Origin: Dawidia cretensis
GTDB taxonomy: Bacteria > Bacteroidota > Bacteroidia > Cytophagales > Cyclobacteriaceae
Reading direction: 5' to 3'
Assembly (NCBI RefSeq): GCF_018598175.1
Contig: NZ_JAHESE010000027.1
Coordinates: forward strand, 46,033 to 110,032
DNA length: 64,000 nt
Position numbers and translations under genes: made by a program. Under the pieces are notes generated by a model. That model was not told where the DNA came from. It did no database searches and saw only the letters and a list, made by a program, of their open reading frames with translations. This document shows positions 43,372 to 52,809 of the stretch, piece after piece (position 1 is the first letter of the stretch; every line of letters begins with the position of its first letter).

Positions 43372-44346
43372 ATGACCATTACCGACTTTGTCGATACAAT
43401 GAATGCATGGGGGCAACAAAAGGTCCCCTTTTTATTTGTGATCGACTTTGAAATGGAAAAGCCTTTCATTGCCCGGCTGGCAGATCTGCCGGAATCGGAA
43501 ATATGGTTTGATATTAATGGTTATACTAACACTTCCAGCGCAGGATACGCCGGCACACCCATTGAGCCTTTACGCGTAACACCGCACGACCGCGAGGAGT
43601 ACATCCGAAAATTCGCACACGTATTTGAAAGGCTGGGATATGGCGATTCGTTTTTGACAAACCTCACGGTTAAGACCCACGTAACGTCCAACAATTCCCT
43701 TCAGACGTTATTTCACGCCAGTCGCGCCCGGTATAAATTATTATTCCGAAACGAGTTCCTGGTTTTCTCACCCGAGATCTTCGTACAGATACGCGACGGC
43801 AAAATATACTCCTATCCCATGAAGGGCACCATCGACGCCGCGGTGCCGAACGCAGCCCAACGAATCCTCGACGATGAAAAGGAACGGGCCGAGCACACGA
43901 CAATAGTCGATCTGATCCGCAATGACCTGAGCCAGGTGGCCACACGCGTAACCGTAAACCGATTCCGCTACCTCGACGAGATCCGTACAAGCCACAAGAA
44001 TCTGTTACAGGTAAGCTCCGAGATCATCGGCGAGCTACCCGGTGACTACCGGTCGCGACTGGGGAGTATCCTCGTCACGCTGTTGCCGGCAGGATCCGTG
44101 AGCGGCGCACCCAAAGTGAAGACGTTGGAAATCATTCGTCAGGCAGAAGGAGAGAAACGTGGTTATTATACAGGAATATTTGGTTATTTTAATGGACAGC
44201 AACTGGACAGTGGTGTCATGATCCGCTTCCTCGAAAACCAGGACGGAACATACTACTACCGAAGCGGTGGTGGTATTACCACCCAAAGCCAGGTTGACGC
44301 AGAATACCAGGAAACAATCGACAAAGTCTATGTCCCTCTTACTTGA
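43372..44346 (+). CDS. pabB: Aminodeoxychorismate synthase component I
   Basis: A 324-residue chorismate-binding enzyme. The core motifs are IDLIRNDLSQVAT, VSSEIIGELPGDY, LLPAGSVSGAPKVKTLEIIRQAEGEKRGYYTGIFGY, and GGGITTQS. It is shorter than E. coli PabB because the N-terminal subdomain is reduced; this short form occurs in Bacteroidota. It makes 4-amino-4-deoxychorismate for folate. Its end overlaps the aminotransferase class IV gene by 17 bases. Confidence 0.92.
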   Translation: MTITDFVDTMNAWGQQKVPFLFVIDFEMEKPFIARLADLPESEIWFDINGYTNTSSAGYAGTPIEPLRVTPHDREEYIRKFAHVFERLGYGDSFLTNLTVKTHVTSNNSLQTLFHASRARYKLLFRNEFLVFSPEIFVQIRDGKIYSYPMKGTIDAAVPNAAQRILDDEKERAEHTTIVDLIRNDLSQVATRVTVNRFRYLDEIRTSHKNLLQVSSEIIGELPGDYRSRLGSILVTLLPAGSVSGAPKVKTLEIIRQAEGEKRGYYTGIFGYFNGQQLDSGVMIRFLENQDGTYYYRSGGGITTQSQVDAEYQETIDKVYVPLT

Positions 44347-44926
44347 AACGATTAAGCTACTCGACGGCAACTTCCTGAACCTCTCCCGCCACGAACAACG
44401 CATGAACCGTGCGCTGAAAACACTGTGTGGTGCCGAGGACCACGTGGAGCTGGAGCCTATGCTGAACACCCTGGCACGTCCCGGGCAAGGGTTATATAAA
44501 TGCAGAATTGTATACGACGACGTCAGCCGCGAAATTGAATTTGTTCCGTATACTTATCGCCCGGTACAAAGCCTGCGCGTAGTGGAGCACGATCGTATAA
44601 ACTACGAATTTAAATATACCAACCGTAAACTGTTAGATCAGTTGTTTGCCTTGCGCAAAGATTGTGACGATATCCTGATTGTGAAGCGTGGCTATGTAAC
44701 CGATTCATCCTACGCGAACGTAGCGTTCCGGCGCAAAAATCAATGGGTAACGCCCTGGTCTGCATTGCTCAAGGGTACACAACGACAAAAACTCATTGAG
44801 CAAAACATTCTACAAGAGGAAGATATACGCGTGGAGGACATTCGGTCGTTTGATGCCTGCAAGCTCATCAATGCCATGCTGGAATTTGATGCGCCTGAAA
44901 TTGACGTATCCAACATAGTTTTTTAG
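44330..44926 (+). CDS. pabC: Aminotransferase class IV (aminodeoxychorismate lyase-like)
   Basis: A 198-residue PLP-fold protein from the ATG at 44330, inside the 3' end of pabB. It shows ETIKLLDGNFLNLSRHEQRMNRALKTL, VKRGYVTDSSYANVAFRRKNQWVTPWSALLKGTQRQKL and a Lys-bearing strand (YKCRIVYDD). The position after pabB points to 4-amino-4-deoxychorismate lyase, the next folate step. The chain is shorter than typical PabC (about 270) and its substrate is inferred. Confidence 0.82.
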   Translation: MSLLLETIKLLDGNFLNLSRHEQRMNRALKTLCGAEDHVELEPMLNTLARPGQGLYKCRIVYDDVSREIEFVPYTYRPVQSLRVVEHDRINYEFKYTNRKLLDQLFALRKDCDDILIVKRGYVTDSSYANVAFRRKNQWVTPWSALLKGTQRQKLIEQNILQEEDIRVEDIRSFDACKLINAMLEFDAPEIDVSNIVF

Positions 44927-44934
44927 CTTTAAGC

Positions 44935-46863
44935 ATGCGTAGACTTCTGTTCCTGCTCTTACTCGTATTGTTGTCCACCAGTTATGTATCCGCACAGGTT
45001 CAGCTGAGCACCAAATCAAAGAGAGCCATCGACTTGTATACACAGGCCGACAACTTTCGCGTACGCCGTCAGTTCAATACCGCCATCGACATGTTGCGGC
45101 AAGCCATTGAAAAAGACGAGGAATTTGTAGAAGCCTACTATCGCCTGGGCCTGGTCTATGCCGACATGAAAAATCCCACCGAGGCAATCCGCTATTACGA
45201 ACAGGGACTATCACATACAACCGATGTCAACAAACAAAAGGTATTCTGGTTTGACCTTGGCGAAGCATACTTCGCCTCTGGTAACTATGAAAAATCCGCA
45301 GCGATGCTGAACCAGTATCTTAAAAAGGAAACCCAGAACAGATCTCGTTTGGGCCGGGCAGCCCACTTGCTAAAAAGTGCAGAGTTTGCGCTACAGAATC
45401 AAAAAGAAGTAGCTCCGTACAAACAAAAAGCTTTAAGCGACACCGTAAACTGTTTCGCCATGCAGTACTTCCCCGTGCTGACAGCGGACCAGCAGCAACT
45501 GATCTTCACCCGGCGCGTAACCAACGATCCGAATGCCGACGAAGACCTGGTGGTATCAAAAAAAGACGCGCAGGGCCGGTGGACTACGCCCCAGGCTATA
45601 TCCAAAAATATTAATACCCAGTTAAACGAAGGCACCAGTACAATTTCCGCCGACGGCCGCAAGCTGATCTTTACTGCGTGTGTGGGCCGTCCCGACATCA
45701 TCGGCAGTTGCGACCTGTACGAAAGCCGCAAGATCGGCAACGACTGGACTAAGCCCGTCAACCTGGGGGCTAGCGTAAACAGCACGGCGTGGGAGTCACA
45801 ACCATCCCTCTCGGCCGATGGCCGTACATTATATTTTGTCTCCGATCGCCGCGCAGGCATGGGGCGCCGCGACATTTGGATGTCCACGCTCGACGACCTC
45901 GACCGTTGGACCAGAGCCGTGAACGTCGGCAAGCCCGTGAACTCAGCCTTTGACGAGATCTCACCCTTCATCCACGCAAACAACCAAACGCTATATTATG
46001 CCTCCAACGGTCTGCCGGGTTTTGGTGGTTATGACGTTTTCTTTGTAGAGAAGGACTCCACGGGTTGGACTAGCCCCGTGAATATTGGTGCCCCCATAAA
46101 CACGCATGAAGACCAGTTCTCATTATTCGTTACCGCCGACGGTAAGAAAGGATACTACTCACACGAGGAAACCACCGGCCCAGGCACCTCCCGTAGCCGA
46201 ATCTTTGAGCTGGAATTTCCCGAGGGCACGCGCCTGAACAAAAAGAGCAATTACGTACGAGGCATCGTGCGCGACAAGCAAAGCCGGCAGCCTCTGGGCG
46301 CTCGGGTGGAGCTGGTAAACCTGTCGAGCAACCAGGTAGTAGCCCTGGTAACATCAGACTCCATTTCCGGCGAATATCTAATGGTGCTGCCGGAAGGAGC
46401 CGATTATGCACTTTATGTTAACAAAACGACGTATCTGTTTAAAAGCTTACACTTTAATTACGCGGGACCGGTGGAGTTGCGACCGGTAGAGATCGATGTA
46501 GACCTGGAAAAGGCGGCAATAGGCTCTGGCGTCGTCTTAAACAACATTTTCTTTGATGTAGACCGGTACGAGCTTAAGCAACAGTCTATTCCTGAGCTCG
46601 AAAAGATCTTGCGGTTCCTGAACGACAACCCGACCCTGAAAATTGAAATAAGCGGCCATACCGATAACTCTGGCGCCGCCGCCCACAACCGCCAGCTTTC
46701 CGAAAAACGGGCCCTGTCCGTATACAGTTACCTTATATCGAAAGGAATCGCCAAAACCCGGCTCATTCCAAAAGGGTATGGTCCCGACAAACCCATTGCC
46801 TCCAACGACTCCGAAAACGGCCGCCAGCTGAACCGCCGGATCGAATTTACTATTGTTCGGTAG
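44935..46863 (+). CDS. PorE-like outer membrane protein: TPR, PD40 propeller, regulatory beta domain, OmpA
   Basis: A 642-residue secreted protein (signal ending YVSAQ). Residues about 25-150 are TPR repeats (AIDMLRQAIEKDEEFVEAYYRLGLVYAD), 160-430 a PD40/WD40-like propeller (QPSLSADGRTLYFVSDR), 435-520 a carboxypeptidase-regulatory-like domain, and 530-640 OmpA-C (NIFFDVDRYELKQQS, ISGHTDNSGAA, IEFTI). This domain order is that of PorE of the type IX secretion system, which ties the complex to peptidoglycan. Cytophagales genomes have several paralogues, so the exact role is inference. It starts 8 bases after pabC. Confidence 0.87.
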   Translation: MRRLLFLLLLVLLSTSYVSAQVQLSTKSKRAIDLYTQADNFRVRRQFNTAIDMLRQAIEKDEEFVEAYYRLGLVYADMKNPTEAIRYYEQGLSHTTDVNKQKVFWFDLGEAYFASGNYEKSAAMLNQYLKKETQNRSRLGRAAHLLKSAEFALQNQKEVAPYKQKALSDTVNCFAMQYFPVLTADQQQLIFTRRVTNDPNADEDLVVSKKDAQGRWTTPQAISKNINTQLNEGTSTISADGRKLIFTACVGRPDIIGSCDLYESRKIGNDWTKPVNLGASVNSTAWESQPSLSADGRTLYFVSDRRAGMGRRDIWMSTLDDLDRWTRAVNVGKPVNSAFDEISPFIHANNQTLYYASNGLPGFGGYDVFFVEKDSTGWTSPVNIGAPINTHEDQFSLFVTADGKKGYYSHEETTGPGTSRSRIFELEFPEGTRLNKKSNYVRGIVRDKQSRQPLGARVELVNLSSNQVVALVTSDSISGEYLMVLPEGADYALYVNKTTYLFKSLHFNYAGPVELRPVEIDVDLEKAAIGSGVVLNNIFFDVDRYELKQQSIPELEKILRFLNDNPTLKIEISGHTDNSGAAAHNRQLSEKRALSVYSYLISKGIAKTRLIPKGYGPDKPIASNDSENGRQLNRRIEFTIVR

Positions 46864-46901
46864 CCGGGGATTCTACCCCATTTTCAAACAAACGATTTAA
46901 A

Positions 46902-46922
46902 GGTGTTTAAACGCCGTTTTTT
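46902..46922 (+). terminator. Weak terminator-like element after the PorE-like gene
   Basis: A near-palindrome GGTGTTTAAACGCC (46902-46915) can form a 4-bp stem with a TTTAAA loop and is followed by GTTTTTT. A further 4-bp GGGG/CCCC hairpin is at 46866-46879. Neither is strong. Confidence 0.35.
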
Positions 46923-47033
46923 GGCTAACACATACTAGCACAAACGTTTCCTATAACCTTTTTTGGGGGATTTTTTTCGGCATTACCTACTAAATTTTGA
47001 GGGAGTACCCTTTTATGGGTTATTATTTTGTTA

Positions 47034-47041
47034 TAAGTTTG
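47034..47041 (+). promoter_or_regulatory. SusC operon promoter -7 element (TAAGTTTG)
   Basis: TAAGTTTG matches the Bacteroidota TAnnTTTG consensus and lies 39 bases before the SusC ATG. A TTTTG 38 bases upstream (46996-47000) is too far to be its -33 partner. The leader also carries a TTTTGTTA run just before it. Confidence 0.6.
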
Positions 47042-47080
47042 AAGTGCATATTTAATTTTCATTAACCTAAACTTAGCAGT

Positions 47081-50000
47081 ATGAAGAGAATTCTACTCGT
47101 ATGCTTAACAGCGATGTTTGCACTCGCCAGCAGCGCTGTATGGGCACAGGAGCGAACGGTCACAGGCCGTATCACCTCCGCCGAAGATGGTAGCCCGCTA
47201 CCAGGTGTTAACGTTGTCTTGAAGGGCACCACCAATGGTACCGTTACAGACGTCTCAGGTGCTTACACCTTGAAGGTCCCCGCAGAAGGGGGAGTACTCA
47301 TTTTTACGTTCATCGGCCTGACCTCACAAGAAATGGAGATTGGCAACCGTGCGAGCGTAGATGTAGCAATGACACAAGACACCCAACAACTCTCCGAAGT
47401 TGTGGTAACTGCCCTCGGCGAACAAGCCAGCAAAAAATCAATAGGCTACGCCGTACAGGACATCAAATCTGACGAACTGTTAAAAGCACGCGAAGCCAAT
47501 GTGGTAAATTCACTCTCCGGTAAAATCGCCGGTGTACAGATCACAAATTCTTCTGGTTCTGTAGGTGCTTCTTCCCGTATCGTGATTCGCGGTTCAAACT
47601 CATTTGGGAACAACCAGCCCCTGTTCGTAGTAGACGGTGTACCGATCAGCAACGAAGGCTTCGGCTCAATCGGTCCCTCGACAACGGTAGGAACAGGCAC
47701 AGGTACTGGTACTGACGGTGTAAACCGCGGTAACGCCGCCGCTGACTTGAACCCTGACGACATCGAATCGATCACGGTACTGAAAGGCCCGAACGCAGCT
47801 GCCCTTTACGGTTCGCGTGGTGCCAACGGTGTTATCATTGTAAAAACGAAGTCTGGTAAAAGAGGTGCAGGCCTGGGCATTCAGGTAAACTCCTCTGTTA
47901 CCTTCGACAAGCCGTTCCGCTTGCCCGACTATCAAAATTCATATGGACAAGGCTCTGGTGGGATCTTCTCATTCGAAGACGGTGCTGGTGGTGGTCTCAA
48001 CGATGGTACTGACGAAAGCTGGGGTCCGCGTCTCGACGTAGGCACTTCCCTGCCGCAATTCAACTCACCGGTAGTAGACGGTGTTAGACAGCCTACTCCC
48101 TGGGTTTCTCATCCCGACAACATTAAAGATTTCTTCGAAACTGGTAAGACCGTAGTAAACAGCGTGTCTATCAGCGGCGGTGGTGATAAAGGTGCCGTAC
48201 GTCTTTCGTATACGCGCCAAAGCCAAGACGGTATGATTCCCAATACCGACCAAGACAAGAACACTGTGGCGATTAACGCTAACCTGAGCGTGACAGAGAA
48301 GTTCAACATCTCTGCGTCTGCCAACTTTGTAAACACACACAGCGATAACCTGCCGGGTTATGGTTACAGTGGTCAAAACGTAATGCAGCAGTTCGTATGG
48401 TTCGGTCGCCAGGTAGACATCGCCGAACTGAAAAACTACCAGAACGCTGCCGGTGAGAAATACAGCTGGAACTACAACTATCACAACAACCCGTACTTCA
48501 CGTTGAACGAAAACCTGAACGGGATGGACAGAAATCGTGTCTATGGTAACGTTAAAGCGCAATATCGCTTTAATGACTGGCTGAGCGTGTTCGTAAGAAC
48601 AGGTACTGATTACTATTCATACCTGAACACCGGCCGTATCGCGGCGGGCGACATAGACAATCCGCAAGGTGAGTACTCGGAGACGTCTAACACATTCTCA
48701 GAAGTAAACTCCGACTTCCTCCTCTCGTTCAACAAATCGTTGAGCGATGATATAGTTCTTTCACTGAATGCTGGTGGGAACAGAATGACACAACGTAAGC
48801 ATCAGATAACAGGCAATGCCGACGAGTTGGCGGTACCAGGTATCTACACGCTGGGCAACTCAAAGGTAGCGCTCAGAACATCAAGCTACGAAAACACGAA
48901 GCGCATCAACAGCTTGTACTTCTCAGGCCAGATCGGTTTCCGTGATGCCCTCTTCCTGGATTTCAGCGGTCGTAACGACTGGTCGAGCACATTGCCTGAT
49001 GGCAATAACTCCTATTTCTATCCCGCGGCTAACGTAAGCGTCGTAATCTCTGAACTGGCCGGTCTGCAGTCAAATGTACTGACATCGTTGAAAGTGCGCG
49101 GTGGTTTTGCTCAGGTAGGTTCTGATACCGATCCGTTCAGACTGTTGAACTACGTGACGTTCGGAGATAGCTGGAACGCAGGTACAAAACTCCCGAATTT
49201 GTTCGTAGACAATACCCTGTCTAACCCCGATCTGGAGCCTCAGCGCACAAACTCACTTGAATTTGGTGTTGACGCATCGTTGTTTAACAACAAAGTCAGA
49301 GCAGAACTGACGTATTACAACCAGAAGACCACGAAACAGCTCATCGCGGTTCCGGTATCCAGCTCTTCCGGTTATTTGGAGAAATACATCAACGCCGGTG
49401 AGATTTCTAACAAAGGCGTAGAACTTACCTTAGGTGTTACGCCGCTGTCAACAGCAAGCGGTTTCCAGTGGGACTTCACCGTGAACTTTGCAAAGAACGT
49501 AAACCAGGTAGTAGAGTTGTATCCGGGTGTTGAACAATATGTACTCGGTACATACTGGAGCATGCAGGTAGCAGCGGTTCCCGGCCAGCGATTCGGTACA
49601 CTGTATGGCTATGGCTTCGAGCGCGATCCACAGGGACGCATCATTCACGAAAGCGGTCTTCCTGTAACGTCTACTACACCGAAAGCACTGGGTAACTATA
49701 CGCCGGATTGGACAGGTGGTTTCAACAACCAATTCAGCTACAAGGGTATTTTGCTTTCGTTCCTGATCGACGTGAAAAGAGGCGGCGACGTCTACAGCAT
49801 GACGACTGCATGGGGCCGTTACGCAGGTATCCTGGAAGAAACGCTGAAAGGACGTGAAGCAGGTATCGTAGGCGATGGTGTGATGAATGTAGGTAGTGCG
49901 GAAACTCCGGAGTACGTGACGAACAACATCGTCGTAACAGCAGAAGACTATAATAAAGCGGCGTTTTCAAACACGATCACCGAATCCTCTATATTCGATG

Positions 50001-50245
50001 CCAGCTATGTAAAACTGCGTGAAGTTCGCCTGGGATATACCGTGCCGAACAGCCTGTTAGGCAAACTGCCGATCAGAGACGTAACGTTTGCTGTTACCGG
50101 CCGCAACCTAGCATTGCTCTATAGCAAAATCCCGCACGTTGATCCTGAAACTTCATTCAGCAATACAAACGTGCAAGGTCTTGAATTTGGTCAGTCTCCT
50201 TCTGCCAGAAGCATCGGCTTTAACATCGGCTTTAAATTGCAATAA
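47081..50245 (+). CDS. SusC/RagA-family TonB-linked outer membrane protein
   Basis: A complete 1054-residue SusC protein: signal peptide ending AVWAQ, carboxypeptidase-regulatory domain (about 25-105, RTVTGRITSAEDGSPLPG), a TonB-box-like region (QQLSEVVVTALG), plug domain (about 115-235, GRNSF-type IVIRGSNSFGNNQPLFVVDGVP) and a 22-strand barrel ending IGFNIGFKLQ. It imports a glycan or peptide. It heads a three-gene operon with promoter and terminator. No glycoside hydrolase or regulator sits beside it, so the ligand is not inferred. There is no insertion or break in the frame. Confidence 0.97.
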   Translation: MKRILLVCLTAMFALASSAVWAQERTVTGRITSAEDGSPLPGVNVVLKGTTNGTVTDVSGAYTLKVPAEGGVLIFTFIGLTSQEMEIGNRASVDVAMTQDTQQLSEVVVTALGEQASKKSIGYAVQDIKSDELLKAREANVVNSLSGKIAGVQITNSSGSVGASSRIVIRGSNSFGNNQPLFVVDGVPISNEGFGSIGPSTTVGTGTGTGTDGVNRGNAAADLNPDDIESITVLKGPNAAALYGSRGANGVIIVKTKSGKRGAGLGIQVNSSVTFDKPFRLPDYQNSYGQGSGGIFSFEDGAGGGLNDGTDESWGPRLDVGTSLPQFNSPVVDGVRQPTPWVSHPDNIKDFFETGKTVVNSVSISGGGDKGAVRLSYTRQSQDGMIPNTDQDKNTVAINANLSVTEKFNISASANFVNTHSDNLPGYGYSGQNVMQQFVWFGRQVDIAELKNYQNAAGEKYSWNYNYHNNPYFTLNENLNGMDRNRVYGNVKAQYRFNDWLSVFVRTGTDYYSYLNTGRIAAGDIDNPQGEYSETSNTFSEVNSDFLLSFNKSLSDDIVLSLNAGGNRMTQRKHQITGNADELAVPGIYTLGNSKVALRTSSYENTKRINSLYFSGQIGFRDALFLDFSGRNDWSSTLPDGNNSYFYPAANVSVVISELAGLQSNVLTSLKVRGGFAQVGSDTDPFRLLNYVTFGDSWNAGTKLPNLFVDNTLSNPDLEPQRTNSLEFGVDASLFNNKVRAELTYYNQKTTKQLIAVPVSSSSGYLEKYINAGEISNKGVELTLGVTPLSTASGFQWDFTVNFAKNVNQVVELYPGVEQYVLGTYWSMQVAAVPGQRFGTLYGYGFERDPQGRIIHESGLPVTSTTPKALGNYTPDWTGGFNNQFSYKGILLSFLIDVKRGGDVYSMTTAWGRYAGILEETLKGREAGIVGDGVMNVGSAETPEYVTNNIVVTAEDYNKAAFSNTITESSIFDASYVKLREVRLGYTVPNSLLGKLPIRDVTFAVTGRNLALLYSKIPHVDPETSFSNTNVQGLEFGQSPSARSIGFNIGFKLQ

Positions 50246-50280
50246 GAATTCTCGTTTGACGAACTCTTAACATGACAACT

Positions 50281-51816
50281 ATGAAGAAAAATATTATAAA
50301 ATACGTTGCACTGGTTACGCTCGCGGTGGGTGTCAGCGCATGTACTGATAACTTTGATAAATTCAACACCAACGAGAACGCGCCGACAGCCGAACAGGCA
50401 AGCCCGAACTTGTTGCTGACAAATGCAATCGAGAGCTCTACCGACCGGCTTCATTCCATCGGGCTGGGTCATGAGATCGGCGCCGGCTGGGTGCAGTATA
50501 TGGCGAAGGCGCAATATACCGACGAAGACCGGTATCAACCCCGCGTCTCTGAACTGAACACTACCTGGAACAGCTTCTATAGCGCATCTGGACAGGATAT
50601 CGCAAAGCTGCTTAAAATTGCGGATGCTTCAGGAAACACTGCCTATAAAGCAGTTGGTTTAATCATGCAGGCTCACATCATGTCTATCGTTACAGACCTG
50701 TGGGGAGCTGCTCCATTTTCGAAGGCTTTCCAGGGTGACCCAGTCGATGGCGGCATCCTCAGCCCTGAATACGACACGCAGGAAGCCATTTACCGCGCGA
50801 TCATCGAAAACCTGAAAACAGCCAATACGCTGTTGGCAGAAACCGAAAACGAAATCGCCGGTGATATCCTGTTTGATAATGATCTGGCCTTGTGGCAGCA
50901 ATATTCCAACTCCCTGCGTTTGAGATTACTGCTAAGAATGTCTGCGAAAGATGTTCCGTTCGTAACAGCTCAGATGACGGAAATCGTCACTACACCTGAC
51001 GTGTTCCCCATTTTTGCAGATGGTCAGAGCGCATACCTGCAGTACTTAGGTCTGGCTCCGAACAACAACCCGATCAACGAAAACAGAAAGACACGCGATG
51101 ATCACCGTGTGAGCAAAAACATCATTGATATGCTCGACGCCAATGGTGATGAACGTATCATGCTGTATGCACAACCTGCTTCTGGCACAGCGTCATATGT
51201 AGGTATGCAAAACGGCCTCACGTCTTCTGCAGCAGCTGCATACAATGGAAACGGCCTGGCCAATACATCGAAAATCGGCACGTATTTCTTGCGCGGCGAA
51301 ACCCCCGGCATGTTGTTGAGCTATTCCGAACTGCAATTCATTCTGGCAGAAGCGGCGCACAAAGGCTTTATCCCTGGTGGTGAGGCGCAAGCACAGGCCT
51401 ACTATGAGGCTGGCGTCGAAGCTTCGTTTTATCAGTATGAAGATTATTTCCAGGATTTGATCGACAGACACGTAACATCGGGCGGCTGGTCTATGCCGGA
51501 TTCGCTGTATAAGGCTGTTGAATATCAAATTGAGGAAGCAGCACCTTACACCCCAGCCGAGGCCGACCGATTGATCGCTACTCAAAAGTACATTGCCATG
51601 TTCGATCAAGGTCTGGAGTCCTGGTTTGAATGGAGAAGAACTGGGTACCCCGAGTTGACGCCGGCGGTTAACGGCCTGAACGGTGGTAAGATCCCTGTGC
51701 GCCTGCAATACCCGCTCGACGAGGAAACTAAAAACCCTACTGCGTTGCAAAAGGCTAAGGACGATCAAGAGGGTGACGAAAGCATGAATAGCCCGGTGTG
51801 GTGGGATGCAAATTGA
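50281..51816 (+). CDS. SusD/RagB-family lipoprotein (SusD_2 type)
   Basis: A 511-residue lipoprotein; the signal ends VGVSACTDN with lipid Cys. The upstream ATG at 50272 only adds 3 residues. SusD_2-type motifs: FNTNENAPTAEQASPNLLLTNAIE, QAHIMSIVTDLWGAAPFSKAF, NSLRLRLLLRMS, YSELQFILAEAAHKG and QKYIAMFDQGLESWFEWRRTGYP. It is the lid of the SusC pore encoded 35 bases upstream. The following gene encodes a smaller lipoprotein, possibly another surface binding protein. Confidence 0.95.
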   Translation: MKKNIIKYVALVTLAVGVSACTDNFDKFNTNENAPTAEQASPNLLLTNAIESSTDRLHSIGLGHEIGAGWVQYMAKAQYTDEDRYQPRVSELNTTWNSFYSASGQDIAKLLKIADASGNTAYKAVGLIMQAHIMSIVTDLWGAAPFSKAFQGDPVDGGILSPEYDTQEAIYRAIIENLKTANTLLAETENEIAGDILFDNDLALWQQYSNSLRLRLLLRMSAKDVPFVTAQMTEIVTTPDVFPIFADGQSAYLQYLGLAPNNNPINENRKTRDDHRVSKNIIDMLDANGDERIMLYAQPASGTASYVGMQNGLTSSAAAAYNGNGLANTSKIGTYFLRGETPGMLLSYSELQFILAEAAHKGFIPGGEAQAQAYYEAGVEASFYQYEDYFQDLIDRHVTSGGWSMPDSLYKAVEYQIEEAAPYTPAEADRLIATQKYIAMFDQGLESWFEWRRTGYPELTPAVNGLNGGKIPVRLQYPLDEETKNPTALQKAKDDQEGDESMNSPVWWDAN

Positions 51817-51867
51817 TCACGTGTAAAAAGGAAAAAGTGTTTTTGAATAACATTAGATTAAGAACAA

Positions 51868-52710
51868 ATGAAAATATTTAAATACTTTCTGCTAAGTGGT
51901 CTTGCAGCAATGGCATTTGCTTGTGAGGACAACGAGGATCAGATAACGACAAATGCAATAGAAGGTGGCCTTTTGGTGCCCCAATCAGCCTCTATTTCCT
52001 ACGTGCTTGGTAAAACAGCATCGATAGACGTGGTCTTGACCGTTCGCCAGGGAATTGGCGTGGAAAAGGTGCAGGTATATAAATCATATTGCTCTGAATG
52101 TGGCCTGGAATCGACAGCGAAGCATAGCAACGAAGTGCTGGTAACAGAGCTGGAAGTTAACAGCTCCAATGTGGAGGAACGCGTTGATGTGACGCTCAAC
52201 CAAACCTATGCCCAATTACGCAACGGATTGCTCCTTGAAAATCAACCCCTACCTGAAGATGAAGCTACGCTACGGATTGGTGATTTCTGGGAATATCGCT
52301 TTGTGTCAGTAATGGCTGACGGCCGCGAAGTGGTGAATCTGAACACAATTACAGTGTCAGTAGCAAATGCATACTCCGGGAGCTATAAATCGGTCGGTAA
52401 GTTTGTTCACCCGACGGGCGGAGAACGAGGTATCAACCGGAACAAAACGCTGGCGCCAATTGATCCGGAAACTGTTTCTACAGAATATGCTGACCTTGGT
52501 GGTAGCGGCTGGGTTATGTGGTTGGTCGTAAATCCTGATAACACAGTAACGTTAGTACCGAAAGGTCCTGCTAGTACGGGAACCGTGCAGTTCCAGGTAG
52601 ATGCAGATGACAATACATACAACCCGGATACTAAGGTCTTTAAGCTTCGCTACAAATATGCAGGTGACGGAGGTGACCGCGTCGTGAACGAAATACTCAC
52701 CAAGCAGTAA
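51868..52710 (+). CDS. SusE-like accessory surface lipoprotein of unknown ligand (280 residues)
   Basis: A lipoprotein with signal ending MAFACEDN (Cys19). The N-terminal part is Ig-like beta (VLGKTASIDVVLTVRQGIGVEKVQVYKSY), and the C-terminal half shows the ending NTVTLVPKGPASTGTVQFQVDADD then NPDTKVFKLRYKY, as in DUF1735/DUF4361-type surface glycan-binding proteins. Cys-x-x-Cys at SYCSEC is unusual in such lipoproteins. The operon position after SusC/SusD supports an accessory binding role; the ligand is unknown. Confidence 0.72.
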   Translation: MKIFKYFLLSGLAAMAFACEDNEDQITTNAIEGGLLVPQSASISYVLGKTASIDVVLTVRQGIGVEKVQVYKSYCSECGLESTAKHSNEVLVTELEVNSSNVEERVDVTLNQTYAQLRNGLLLENQPLPEDEATLRIGDFWEYRFVSVMADGREVVNLNTITVSVANAYSGSYKSVGKFVHPTGGERGINRNKTLAPIDPETVSTEYADLGGSGWVMWLVVNPDNTVTLVPKGPASTGTVQFQVDADDNTYNPDTKVFKLRYKYAGDGGDRVVNEILTKQ

Positions 52711-52728
52711 TCAAAGTTCAAAGTCATG

Positions 52729-52763
52729 AAAAAGCCATCTGTGATAAACAGATGGCTTTTTTT
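52729..52763. terminator. Bidirectional terminator after the SusCD operon
   Basis: A perfect 14-bp stem (52729-52742 with 52748-52761) with loop GATAA, then T residues to 52763; the minus strand reading is also T-rich. It serves both the SusCD operon and the convergent gene at 52810. Confidence 0.93.
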
Positions 52764-52809
52764 GATTTAAAGAATGAAAGAGGCAGAGGCCTTCTTTACT
52801 GAAAAGCTG

